DNA of 64,000 bases from Cryoendolithus antarcticus. Lineage: Eukaryota; Ascomycota; Dothideomycetes; Cladosporiales; Cladosporiaceae. The DNA lies in NCBI GenBank assembly GCA_002077065.1, contig NAJO01000022.1, positions 248,001 through 312,000 of the forward strand. The letters are read 5' to 3'. The stretch's first letter is position 1. The number at the start of each line of letters is the position of its first letter. The notes below the pieces were generated by a model. The model searched no databases and was not told the DNA's origin. It was given only the letters and a program-made list of their open reading frames with translations. A program made the translations under genes and the position numbers. Below are positions 56,126-64,000 of the stretch, in pieces.

Positions 56126-56590
56126 TCATCGACCCGAAGCCACAATCTTCGCTGACTTCCTCGAGCTCTTTCTCTTCAGACTGAACCTACCGCTCTTCCT
56201 ACCGACTCTACTGTTCTCTTCACCCCTCTCTTTCTCCCTCAGACTCTTCGCCTCTTCCTCCCTCTCATCAGCCTTTCGACCCCAGTAATCCTTCCCATGA
56301 CTCGGCATGCCATAGCTGACATTCCACTTCCACTCATCATACTTGACAGTCTGCTGTTGTTCTAGTCCAGCCATCAGCTGCGTCCTCCGACGTTCGCAGG
56401 CCGGACACAGAGACTCTAGCTTCCAGGACTGGTACGGGTGGGCTATGAAGCCGCATGTGTCCGAACTACTGGAACTAGGCGAGATGGAGGCGTGGCGACA
56501 TTCGATCGTGGGGTGTTGGGAGAAGTGGGAGTGCCCGCAGACGGTGTAGATGTAGAGTTTGTGGCAGCACATCGCACCTGGGGCTGGCAT
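56126..56590 (-). CDS. Small Cys/His-rich fungal protein of unknown function
   Basis: The gene is a single exon of 154 residues on the minus strand. The N-terminal half has a set of possible metal ligands: MCCHKLYIYTVCGHSHF, then IECRHAS, DTCGFIAHPYQS and LESLCPACERRR. The tail is highly charged (EREEEAKSLREKERGEE) and ends with a basic Ser/Arg/Lys stretch (GRKSGRFSLKRKSSRKSAK). The first ATG is used, and a second at residue 7 would start MCCHK. I know this layout as recurring in ascomycetes without a named function. The zinc binding is inferred from spacing. It shows no signal peptide or membrane span. Confidence 0.65.
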   Translation of the reverse strand: MPAPGAMCCHKLYIYTVCGHSHFSQHPTIECRHASISPSSSSSDTCGFIAHPYQSWKLESLCPACERRRTQLMAGLEQQQTVKYDEWKWNVSYGMPSHGKDYWGRKADEREEEAKSLREKERGEENSRVGRKSGRFSLKRKSSRKSAKIVASGR

Positions 56591-56879
56591 AGCTGGTAGC
56601 TGGTGGATTATTGTGTACTGCTATGGGAGCTGTTGCGAACTTTTACGACTTGCGTACCGCTTTGGGACAGCGCTTTGTCTTTTGCGGAAGTATTGTCAGA
56701 AATGGAAGCTGGGGGGTGGTATTATTCCTTTGTTTCCTTGACTACCTAACTGACTCCCTTGAATGGATTGCACTTCGTTCTCGTCTGGTCTCTGATAGTA
56801 TTCCAGGCGAGCTCGTATGAGGACTGGTTTACTTGGACCCGTGACCCAATGTCGCTCGGCGACATCTGCATTACCCGCC

Positions 56880-57215
56880 CTACATCCACAAAAGAGGGCA
56901 CATATCGTTCGACCTACGCCACCGTTGTGCCCATGCGAGCACTGTCGCAGGCGTGCTATACTCAGTCAGCGCCTTGCTGTCGCCTTTCTCCCGCCATGCT
57001 CCCTTCGAATATTCGTACTCTTGTTGAATGGGATCTTCTTTGGAAGTGCGTAAGAGCAGAGTCTCGATCTTCCGACGCACAAGCTTAAGACTGATACCGT
57101 CAACGCTTTCCGGCAAGCACATCTCGTATATGATATTTCGAATTTCGCCGGGGAGACTTAGAAAACCTGATGGCTTCCCAGGTCCCTGACGCTTACTCGA
57201 ATTTTGCAACTGCAT
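56880..57215 (-). CDS. Shortened paralogue of the LPxEIRNxIYE protein, central part missing
   Basis: The gene is a single exon of 111 residues. The first half, FLSLPGEIRNIIYEMCLP and ISLKLVRRKIETLLLRTSK, matches residues about 19-62 of the gene at 58097-59062. The second half, GAWREKGDSKALTE and LAWAQRWRRSNDMCPLLWM, matches that protein's last 45 residues. About 210 central residues are absent with the frame kept, so this is an in-frame internal deletion copy or a compact relative, not an accidental truncation. The LPxEIRNxIYE segment is a common fungal N-terminal motif in F-box-like proteins. Whether it makes a folded product is unknown. The conserved end MCPL(L/M)WM argues for selection or for a recent origin. 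Confidence 0.6.
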   Translation of the reverse strand: MQLQNSSKRQGPGKPSGFLSLPGEIRNIIYEMCLPESVDGISLKLVRRKIETLLLRTSKEDPIQQEYEYSKGAWREKGDSKALTEYSTPATVLAWAQRWRRSNDMCPLLWM

Positions 57216-58096
57216 GATACTAGTTCTCCAAGGAAGCAGTCTTGAGTTTTTGTTGGATACTGGACGATGGGAAGGTCGTCAGAGTGTCGATGGAAAGTGG
57301 AGGGTCAGTGATGGGTGTCTATAGGTAGTAGAGGCGCAAGAGCCGGAAAGCCGCGAAAGAGGGCATGGACGAGAGTTAGAACGCATGTGAAGAGAGCAAC
57401 TTGGAGTGTCTACCAGGATCAAGCGTTCGAAGTTCTGACATTGGGGACCGCTGGGTCTTTAGTAAACTTTCAGACACGGACAGTCATCACGAAGTGACTG
57501 ACATGAAGCAAACAGCAGTCTCATGAAGCCTACATCGATTGATCGACGTAGACATCATGGCAACACCCATGATAGGTCTTGTCTTACCGAATTCGCTCTC
57601 CGCCATAGCTCAGCGATATGAATCATGCTAGTAAGCACCATTGGCGGTATGCTGAGGATTGATCTCATCGCTACTATCTCAAACATGATGTGGCTTACGA
57701 CTGTGCGTTACGTACAATACTCATTGCATTAGATACATGGTAGGGTCGGACTTGGAGAGCATTGTGTACCCACATCACACTCCCCGGCTCGTCCTCAGCA
57801 TATGTTCGCGACCGCCAAGACAGTCATGATAAGAACGACGGCCAGCATCGGACTTCATCCGCTTCGCGGGCTAAAGGGTTGTACTGGCAGGCCGGTAATG
57901 CGTCGAGTCCCTGCGAACCAAAGTTCTCTTGCTTATCGTTCGTCGTGCTCTCACTGACAAAGACAACGCTCCATCGAGGACCTCGGACGGCTCTCGATGT
58001 CTGCTTGACTTAGTGGCCTGGTCACGGCCCACTCCAAGCATCTGAACCCTGAGATAGTCGAGATTCTCGACCCTGACCTTGAGCTTTGCGCAACTC
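57216..58096. other. Intergenic, 881 bp
   Basis: This stretch lies between the short and long paralogues. It holds an imperfect 22-bp hairpin (57530-57551) and the inverted word CAGTCA...TGACTG (around 57480-57500). I see no gene. Confidence 0.5.
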
Positions 58097-59062
58097 TTAC
58101 ATCCACATCAATGGGCACATGCCGTTCGCGTGACGCCATTGCTTTACCCAGCTCGCCAGGCCATACGGATCCTCTGCCTCCGGGACCACTTCACCGCTTT
58201 CTTGTTCACGCCAAGCGCCCTCCCTAGACCAGTACACCTCATACGCAACCTCTTCCTCGAGGCCACGCAGATGCAGGGTAGAAAGATGTGGGAAGCACTT
58301 CCTGAACGTTTCGTGATGGCAGATCGGGTCCGATGCAATCACAGCTAGCCACAGCATGCCAACGGGGTGCCGGAAAAGCGAGTCGAAGCAAGTATCCCAG
58401 ATGACAATGCGATTTACATGCGGGACAGCCCATCGAATTACCACCAGTGCATCCTTTACGCTATTCAGGCGCCGTCGTAGCTTTGCAAGGTGCGCAATGT
58501 AGCCATGCGATTTGGCGCTGAATGCATCTGGAAATGACGCTGCTCTCAGTCCATCGCCAACGTTAAAAGATGGGGCCGCTAGCATCAAAGCAAGTGTGTC
58601 GAAGCCGATGATTGCGAGGGTCGAAACATGTTCGAATCGATGCCCGATATGCTTGAAGGCACGGAGTATCCTTCGCTCGATGTACTCGGTGGACATAAAG
58701 TGTTCCAGTTTGTGGAGATCGCTCGTCCACGCGGTGTAGAATGGGAAGATGTCCATGATGATGTTGATGTCCCATACTAAGTGCTTGGCTTCTTGGTGGA
58801 CTTGCTTGTTGACCTGCAGCAGGGAGAATTCATGCGGCGCTTTGCCACGGACAGCGTCCAACTTCTTACGCATTGTGCGTAGTAGCGCGTGCACCGGATA
58901 GTGCCTGCGGCGTACCAATCGTAGGCTCAAGCCACCCTTGCTCTGGTTACCGACGACATATTCGTATATGGCATTGCGGATCTCTGCGGGAAAGTCGAGG
59001 AAGGATGGACGCTTGGCCTTGCGCTGCAGAACATCGTTCCCAGACCTTGGGAGCTTGATCAT
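58097..59062 (-). CDS. Fungal LPxEIRNxIYE-domain protein (F-box-like, unknown function)
   Basis: The gene is a single exon of 321 residues from the ATG at 59062. The frame is open 57 bp further up but without an ATG. The N-terminal FLDFPAEIRNAIYEYVV segment is the widespread fungal domain with a Pro-Ala-Glu-Ile-Arg core. It is followed by LSLRLVRRR, FSLLQVNKQVHQEAKHLVW (the usual second block, where VNKQVHQEA aligns with the VCRQIRxEA consensus), then long helices and FRKCFPHLSTLHLRGL. It ends SWVKQWRHANGMCPLMWM. Such genes form large, variable families in Dothideomycetes and have no established role. A shortened relative lies about 900 bp downstream on the same strand. Confidence 0.78.
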   Translation of the reverse strand: MIKLPRSGNDVLQRKAKRPSFLDFPAEIRNAIYEYVVGNQSKGGLSLRLVRRRHYPVHALLRTMRKKLDAVRGKAPHEFSLLQVNKQVHQEAKHLVWDINIIMDIFPFYTAWTSDLHKLEHFMSTEYIERRILRAFKHIGHRFEHVSTLAIIGFDTLALMLAAPSFNVGDGLRAASFPDAFSAKSHGYIAHLAKLRRRLNSVKDALVVIRWAVPHVNRIVIWDTCFDSLFRHPVGMLWLAVIASDPICHHETFRKCFPHLSTLHLRGLEEEVAYEVYWSREGAWREQESGEVVPEAEDPYGLASWVKQWRHANGMCPLMWM

Positions 59063-60057
59063 TGTTAATGAGACCTCGCGGGCACGATCGAGGTCGTCTT
59101 GATGAGAGGTATGATGCAATCACCGCGATGAAGATGTTTCTGGACGTGTTCATAGATTCTTGGACAGGAAAGACTTTCGGTGGTGGCGAAGAAAGAGCGA
59201 GGAAAGAACGAACGTGGTCAATCAATTCCTGCCGTGACTGCACATGGCTACCAAGCACCTCGACTTTACTATTCCTGCAGTACCTCTAGTGAATTACCTT
59301 GACTTACTGAGCCTGACAGTGTTCATATACACTACGCGAAGGCGTCGGTTTTCGGCCTGTTGCGACGACAATGGGCGAACCTTCTGGAGATCTGTTGATG
59401 ATTATGTCCAAGACGATTCCAGTAGAACCGACGTTGTTTGGTCCACGACGAAGATTTCAGTCTCTCGCATCAGCATCGGACTGGATAGCGTTCTCGGCAT
59501 CATGGTCTCTTGGTGCGCGGATACCGACTTGCATTTGGGCTTCTGCGTTGGACAATTGCGGTAGGGACGAAATAGCGTCGTTCTACGAGACGCCCTGACT
59601 GATACATTCGGTTCGGGAGATGATAGTCCATCAACATCGTCGGCAGGAATGCAACGGCTGACGTGCATTGGCCTTCCACGCACGTGGCAGCCTAGGTGCA
59701 GATTTGGATTTGGATCTTCGCGCGCAAGCCACAAAACCCTCCAATCGCCAAATCCATCTCCTTTCCGCACGGGTTTGACCGCAAGTGGCTTCTCTCAACC
59801 AGATCTGATACACGACATCCATGCAGCGCGCAAAGTTTTACGCCGTCCAAGACACCTGGACCTCTCCCCAGTGGTCCATACGATCTACTCCGTGATGATA
59901 GGACCTTGCTTCCTCCACAGGGCTTTCTCGGCCACACTGCGCTATAGTAGATCGTCGCCTCCAAAGTGATAAGTATGCCGCCAGTTCTTCAAGAAATGCA
60001 AGGACTTTCGTGCTCTCCGTATTCTGTTGGTTCCTATCGTCCTGCTTACGTACAGCC
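59063..60057. other. Intergenic, about 1.0 kb
   Basis: This is the divergent region between the LPxEIRNxIYE gene (-) and the membrane glycoprotein gene (+). Overlapping short frames between 59371 and 59969 on both strands show no motif. A small direct repeat GATTTG occurs near 59701-59716. Nothing else was seen. Confidence 0.5.
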
Positions 60058-62330
60058 ATGCCGAGCACTCAGAGCGCTTTTCCTCAAGCGTCACCTTACC
60101 ACCTACAGCACCGGAAACTGGACAGTGACGATACTGAAAAGGACGTGCCGCAGGTCCTCGTCGCGGAAACTTCATCCGAAGAGGAACGCGAGACGCTGTC
60201 GGCGAACCGAGTCAGCTATGGTGGTGTGATTATCGACATCCTTATAGCCATTCTTCCGCTGTATTTCGTAGCTTTCGCAATTGCCGGAAGGGTGCGACAT
60301 GACACGCTCGCTTCCTCGTATCGGAACATGGCCTTGATGCAGATGGCGGCATTCGTACGCTATATGCCCTACGTCGATACACGACATAACTGACCATGGC
60401 AGAACCCGACGATATTCCCAATTCTCTTTGGCTTGATCACCGTACGCTTCATCAAGGCTCTAGCCAACTACAAGCTTGAGAAAGGCGCCACTGTTGGCTC
60501 GATACAACATCTTCTCGGCTCGAGGTCCTTGTTGTCGTCCATGACAACACCACTCAAACTCGGACTCATAAATTGCCTGGTGCCATGCATCGTGCTTCTC
60601 TGGATCCTGAATCCGATCGGCGGTCAGCTTTCTCTGCGGGTCGTCTCAGTTGCGTCGAACTACACAATCGCGCCATCCCAGATTATCTACATGGACCGCG
60701 GTGCCCAGGACTTCATCCCCGGTACTTTTGCCGGGGCGCCGTCGCCATTCGTCACTGCTGTGGACTCCGCGTTCAATACTGCACTGTTCAGCCCGTCGAG
60801 CTCCAAGAACGGCACGCAGGACGTATTTGGTAATCTCCAGATACCGATGATTGAGCCACTCATCGCTAATCAGCAGGCCACGGATCTAGATGGCTGGTAT
60901 ACTACGGTCGGCAGGAACTTGACTAAGGTTGAAGCTGCGCTGTTCGACGCGATGGATGCACCCACATCGAATAGTTTCGTCCCCGTCTACTCATCGCTGT
61001 ACGGCCTGCCATGGATTCGCAACGACACGTCAACTTTCGAGCAACCCCAGGGTGCAAACACGACTCTCTCCAAAGGCGAGAAGATCAAATTAGATCTTTT
61101 CGGACCCGACGTAGTCAACACAAAGTCTACATTCAACATTGAAACATCGTACATGCACTTGGACTGTTCCCTCGATGCAGTGATGATAGACAACAAGAAT
61201 CTCACTGAAGAGAACTACGAGAGCGCCATGAAGACCAGCTGGAGCAACGTCACAGATACTGTGACGAACGGGCAGGGACTGACAATCAGGTACGACAACT
61301 CACACTCGATGAACAGCACCCGACCGCGCCTGATTGGACTGGAATCATGGCTTCCCGTGTACGAGGGATATACCATCCACCCCGGCCTCCAGTTGAGTCT
61401 CAGTCAGGCATGGTGCAATATATCCACGACTTATGTCGAAGCCGAGGTCTACTGCTCTACCAATGACAATTGTACCGTGGCCAGACTTCGACCATCGCGG
61501 AAAAGTAATCCTTCTCCAGTACTCTCCGCCCTTGACGCAATCACCTTGTTAAAAGGTCACGACGACTCCGTTGATCCCGCAGCTGAGGATTACCAGGGAT
61601 ATGTCAATACCCTTGCGAAGACTTTCTTTGGAATGTTTGTGTCCGCGACTGGAAATGCGAGCCATGGCGCCACCAGCCTTACACCACTTGAAGCATTCTT
61701 CTGGAACCCAACCTCTCCGTTTTGGCAAGCAGACAATGCCAATGGTGACGCTGCCCTTCCACTCTACAAACTTGGTAGCGAGCTCTTCTCGCAGCGCTTG
61801 ACGCAGCTCGTAAACACGTACTGGCTAAGCGGAGCAGATCCATACACCATGACCGGAGGCATCAATCTCGAGGAGCAAGAGAGGGGCATCGGCTACACTC
61901 TTGCCGACAAGACTACTGGGCAAATGTCCATCGAAAAGCGTGTACTTAGCTGCCATGTCATATTCATGGTTTTGCTAATGGTTATTTCGATCGCACTTTG
62001 TGCTGCAGGTGCTGCAACAGCCTATCTTAACGCGACAAGACGAGGGCCTGACGTTCTGGACGACTTCGTAAGTCCAGATTTTGCCACCTCAGAGCCTTGT
62101 ACTCAGCTGACGTGACTCTTCAGGTCAATTCGCTCAGACACAGCCCATACGTCCACGTTGACCAGGGCCCTACCATGGAGGATGGTGAGGCCAAAGCCAG
62201 ACGGCTGCGCGGTACGGTTATTCGTATGGGCGATGTGAGGCCAGACGATCCCGTGGGTTATGTTGCCATCGGAACACCCAATGAGCGGCAGCCAGTTCAC
62301 CCACTGAATCATGGGAGACAGTATATATAG
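60058..62330 (+). CDS. Large fungal integral membrane glycoprotein, unknown function
   Basis: Exons are 60058-60354, 60403-62067 and 62124-62330 (introns 48 and 56 nt, both phase 0), giving 722 residues. The protein has hydrophobic spans near residue 58 (VIIDILIAILPLYFVAFAIAG), about 145-165 (LGLINCLVPCIVLLWIL) and about 620-645 (CHVIFMVLLMVISIALCAAGAA). Between the last two lies a roughly 450-residue domain with many N-glycosylation sequons (NYT, NLT, NDT, NTT, NVT, NST, NIS, NCT, NAS), so it is probably extracellular or luminal. The cytosolic tail ends in a charged, Arg-rich stretch. This layout recurs in ascomycetes without a described function. A surface sensor or adhesion role would be guesswork. 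The start is the first ATG in frame before the first span. Confidence 0.78.
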
Positions 62331-62698
62331 CTCATGTGTACCATACCATCCTTTGTGACAACCTCAATGCCACGAGACCCATGATCTCGTACGAGCAGCA
62401 TGCTCTCCGTGACCCGTAAGCTGGATTCGACATGCCTTAATCGTCAAAAGGTTCAAGACCTATACTGTACACGCATATGCAAGTTGTAAAGAGCAGTTCA
62501 GCATAGAATGTCTTGGTGACTGGGGTACATGTACTGTGGCGCAACGGATCTACACCATCAACGTCATGTAGGTACATCGAATACAATTGCACCAGCCAAC
62601 ATTTCTCCAACACCAATGCATGTTGTCTTGGTCTACAACAGTCATTCATACATCGTTGACTCCACATTTCAATAGGAATATCTGGCGTCGTAGCGATT
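62331..62698. other. Intergenic, 368 bp
   Basis: This is the 3' flank of the membrane glycoprotein gene and promoter of the last gene. No element was recognised. Confidence 0.55.
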
Positions 62699-64000
62699 AT
62701 GGGATCAATCGGCGAAGCCACAACATCGCTCCCAGCAACGAAGATCGAAGCGATTACAGATGGGATCTCCTTGATCCACCCACTATCGCGCAAAGGGACT
62801 GGACCTGGCATCAGTCTGCTCGTATCGGAGTCTGGCATCACCGATGATACGCAGCTTAGGATCGAAAATGGCATTCCTTCAGCAACCATGAAATGGGCCG
62901 AGGAGGGCTACTGTGTCATGGAGATCTTACCTGGAGCATGGTCAAGCGACGAAGATCCTCTGTCGCGAGCAGTCAATGCTCTGGAGCAGGCTACCACATG
63001 CCAGCCGAAGGAGAAGATTGGCATCGTCTGTGAGTCGCCGCTCGATCGATCGGATGACTTGATATATACTAACGATGAAGAGGCTATGATTATGATATCT
63101 GGAACCGCGCTGTTCCCTCCGCCGCCAAACTCCCCACCCTCGCAGGCATAGTACTCTACACCACCTCGTCCAATCTCGAATCCCTCGCGCCCTCACCAAT
63201 CGCCATAGCCATCCACGCAGCCGGCGCCCCGGTCTCCCCATCGACCGAACGCAGGAAGCGCGAGAAGGTTTACTCCTACGCCACCACCACATCCTACTTA
63301 TTCGCCACGCCCTTCCACCCCAAATTCTCGTATGCTGATGAAGCAGTCTCGCATTCAAGGAGTCTGACTTTCTTGAAGAAAGTCATGGATGGCCCGTATT
63401 TCGGGTTGGAGGCGATATGGGACGAACATACCATGTACGAGTTCGCCGAAAGAAGTGTGGAAAAGACCATGGCGACGATGGTACAGGAGCCATACGTGAA
63501 TCATTTGCCTACTGTCTGTTCATTTCTCGTTTCTTTTGCAAATGTCAATGCTGACGCAGTGTAGCTGACTGGCGGCATCGGTCGTGAGAACCTGACAGCG
63601 TTCTATCGAGACCATTTCATCTTCTCGAACCCAGCGGACACGGAGCTCGAGCTCATCTCTCGGACTGTAGGCATCGATCGCGTGGTTGATGAGTTCATTT
63701 TCAAGTTCACGCATGATACTATTGTCGATTGGCTGTAAGTTGCAAGCCTGAAGACGCTGCCATGTTCACCTAGCCTATGATACTGACACTCGGATTAGAT
63801 TTCCAGGTATACCGCCAACTGGCCACAAAGTTGCCATCCCGATGATGGCAGTAGTGAACATTCGAGGCGATCGATTATATCATGAGCACATCTCGTGGGA
63901 TCAGGCTACTGCTCTAGCGCAGCTTGGTTTGTTGCCCACGCATCCGGCCTACAGCCAAGTAGTAGCGAAGAACGGCGCGAACGGCGCAACGAATGGTCAC
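62699..64000 (+). CDS. Dienelactone-hydrolase-like / NTF2-like (SnoaL) protein, 3' end missing
   Basis: Exons are 62699-63029, 63083-63513, 63565-63734 and 63799 onward past the window end, giving 378 residues so far. The N-terminal 260 residues resemble a degenerate dienelactone-hydrolase fold: HPLSRKGTGPGISLLVSES, MKWAEEGYCVMEIL, YDYDIWNRAVPSA, and AIAIHAAGAPVSP in place of a standard nucleophile strand. The second part is an NTF2/SnoaL-like domain: TGGIGRENLTAFYRDHFIFSNP, RVVDEFIFKFTHD, WLFPGIPPTGHKVAIPM and NIRGDRLYHEHISWDQATAL. Exon junctions restore each motif. The two-part layout recurs in fungi, often called carboxymethylenebutenolidase-like, but the catalytic Cys-Asp-His triad is not clear here. 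The end NGANGATNGH is likely near the true C-terminus. Confidence 0.8.

Overview
The window is nuclear DNA of a filamentous ascomycete, probably a dothideomycete (the class is inferred from gene family flavour). It carries 32 protein genes that I can support and one tRNA. Most genes are split by short introns of 46-71 nt with GT-AG borders and CTRAC-like branch points. Marker genes such as vps10, abp1, mms19, rna1, alg6, nus1, cox17 and jac1 are full-length fungal forms. Neither strand is preferred, and both window edges cut a gene.

Layout. 1-11.6 kb: a cut GPI-anchored wall protein, a CorA-like membrane protein, a J-domain/HET fusion, a CYP53-type benzoate hydroxylase, a thioredoxin-like protein that has lost a cysteine, cytidine deaminase and a secreted GPI-type protein. 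12.9-20.1 kb: Jac1, two adjacent paralogues of an unrecognised family, and the actin-patch protein Abp1. 20.5-23 kb: an intron-bearing tRNA-Gln(CUG) and an aromatic-ring hydroxylase. 23-28.1 kb: a six-exon sugar transporter, a divergent transaldolase and a bHLH transcription factor, with a promoter between the first two that is dense in palindromes. 28.5-56 kb: mostly conserved housekeeping genes (Vps10, a large F-box/zinc protein, Mms19, a complex I subunit, a nucleolin-like protein, Nus1, Cox17, RanGAP Rna1, Alg6, and the NAD-dependent methylene-THF dehydrogenase Mtd1), interspersed with an unrecognised Ser/Pro-rich membrane protein and an F-box-like protein. 56-64 kb: sparser, more lineage-specific content, including a full-length LPxEIRNxIYE-type protein and a shortened relative lacking about 210 central residues, a large two-ended membrane glycoprotein, and a dienelactone-hydrolase/NTF2-like protein that runs off the window.

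How genes may work together. The transporter and transaldolase share one 800-bp intergenic region. It holds three copies of a perfect 10-bp palindrome, a 16-bp palindrome and an inverted pair of CreA-type sites, and a bHLH gene follows directly. This looks like a small sugar-uptake/pentose-phosphate unit with its own regulator (inference). CYP53, the FAD hydroxylase and the dienelactone-hydrolase-like protein suggest aromatic catabolism, but they are too far apart to be a cluster. Points most worth a second look are the shared promoter, the J-HET fusion with a broken HPD motif, two probable GC-AG introns that alone keep their genes in frame, the tandem orphan family, and the internally deleted paralogue.
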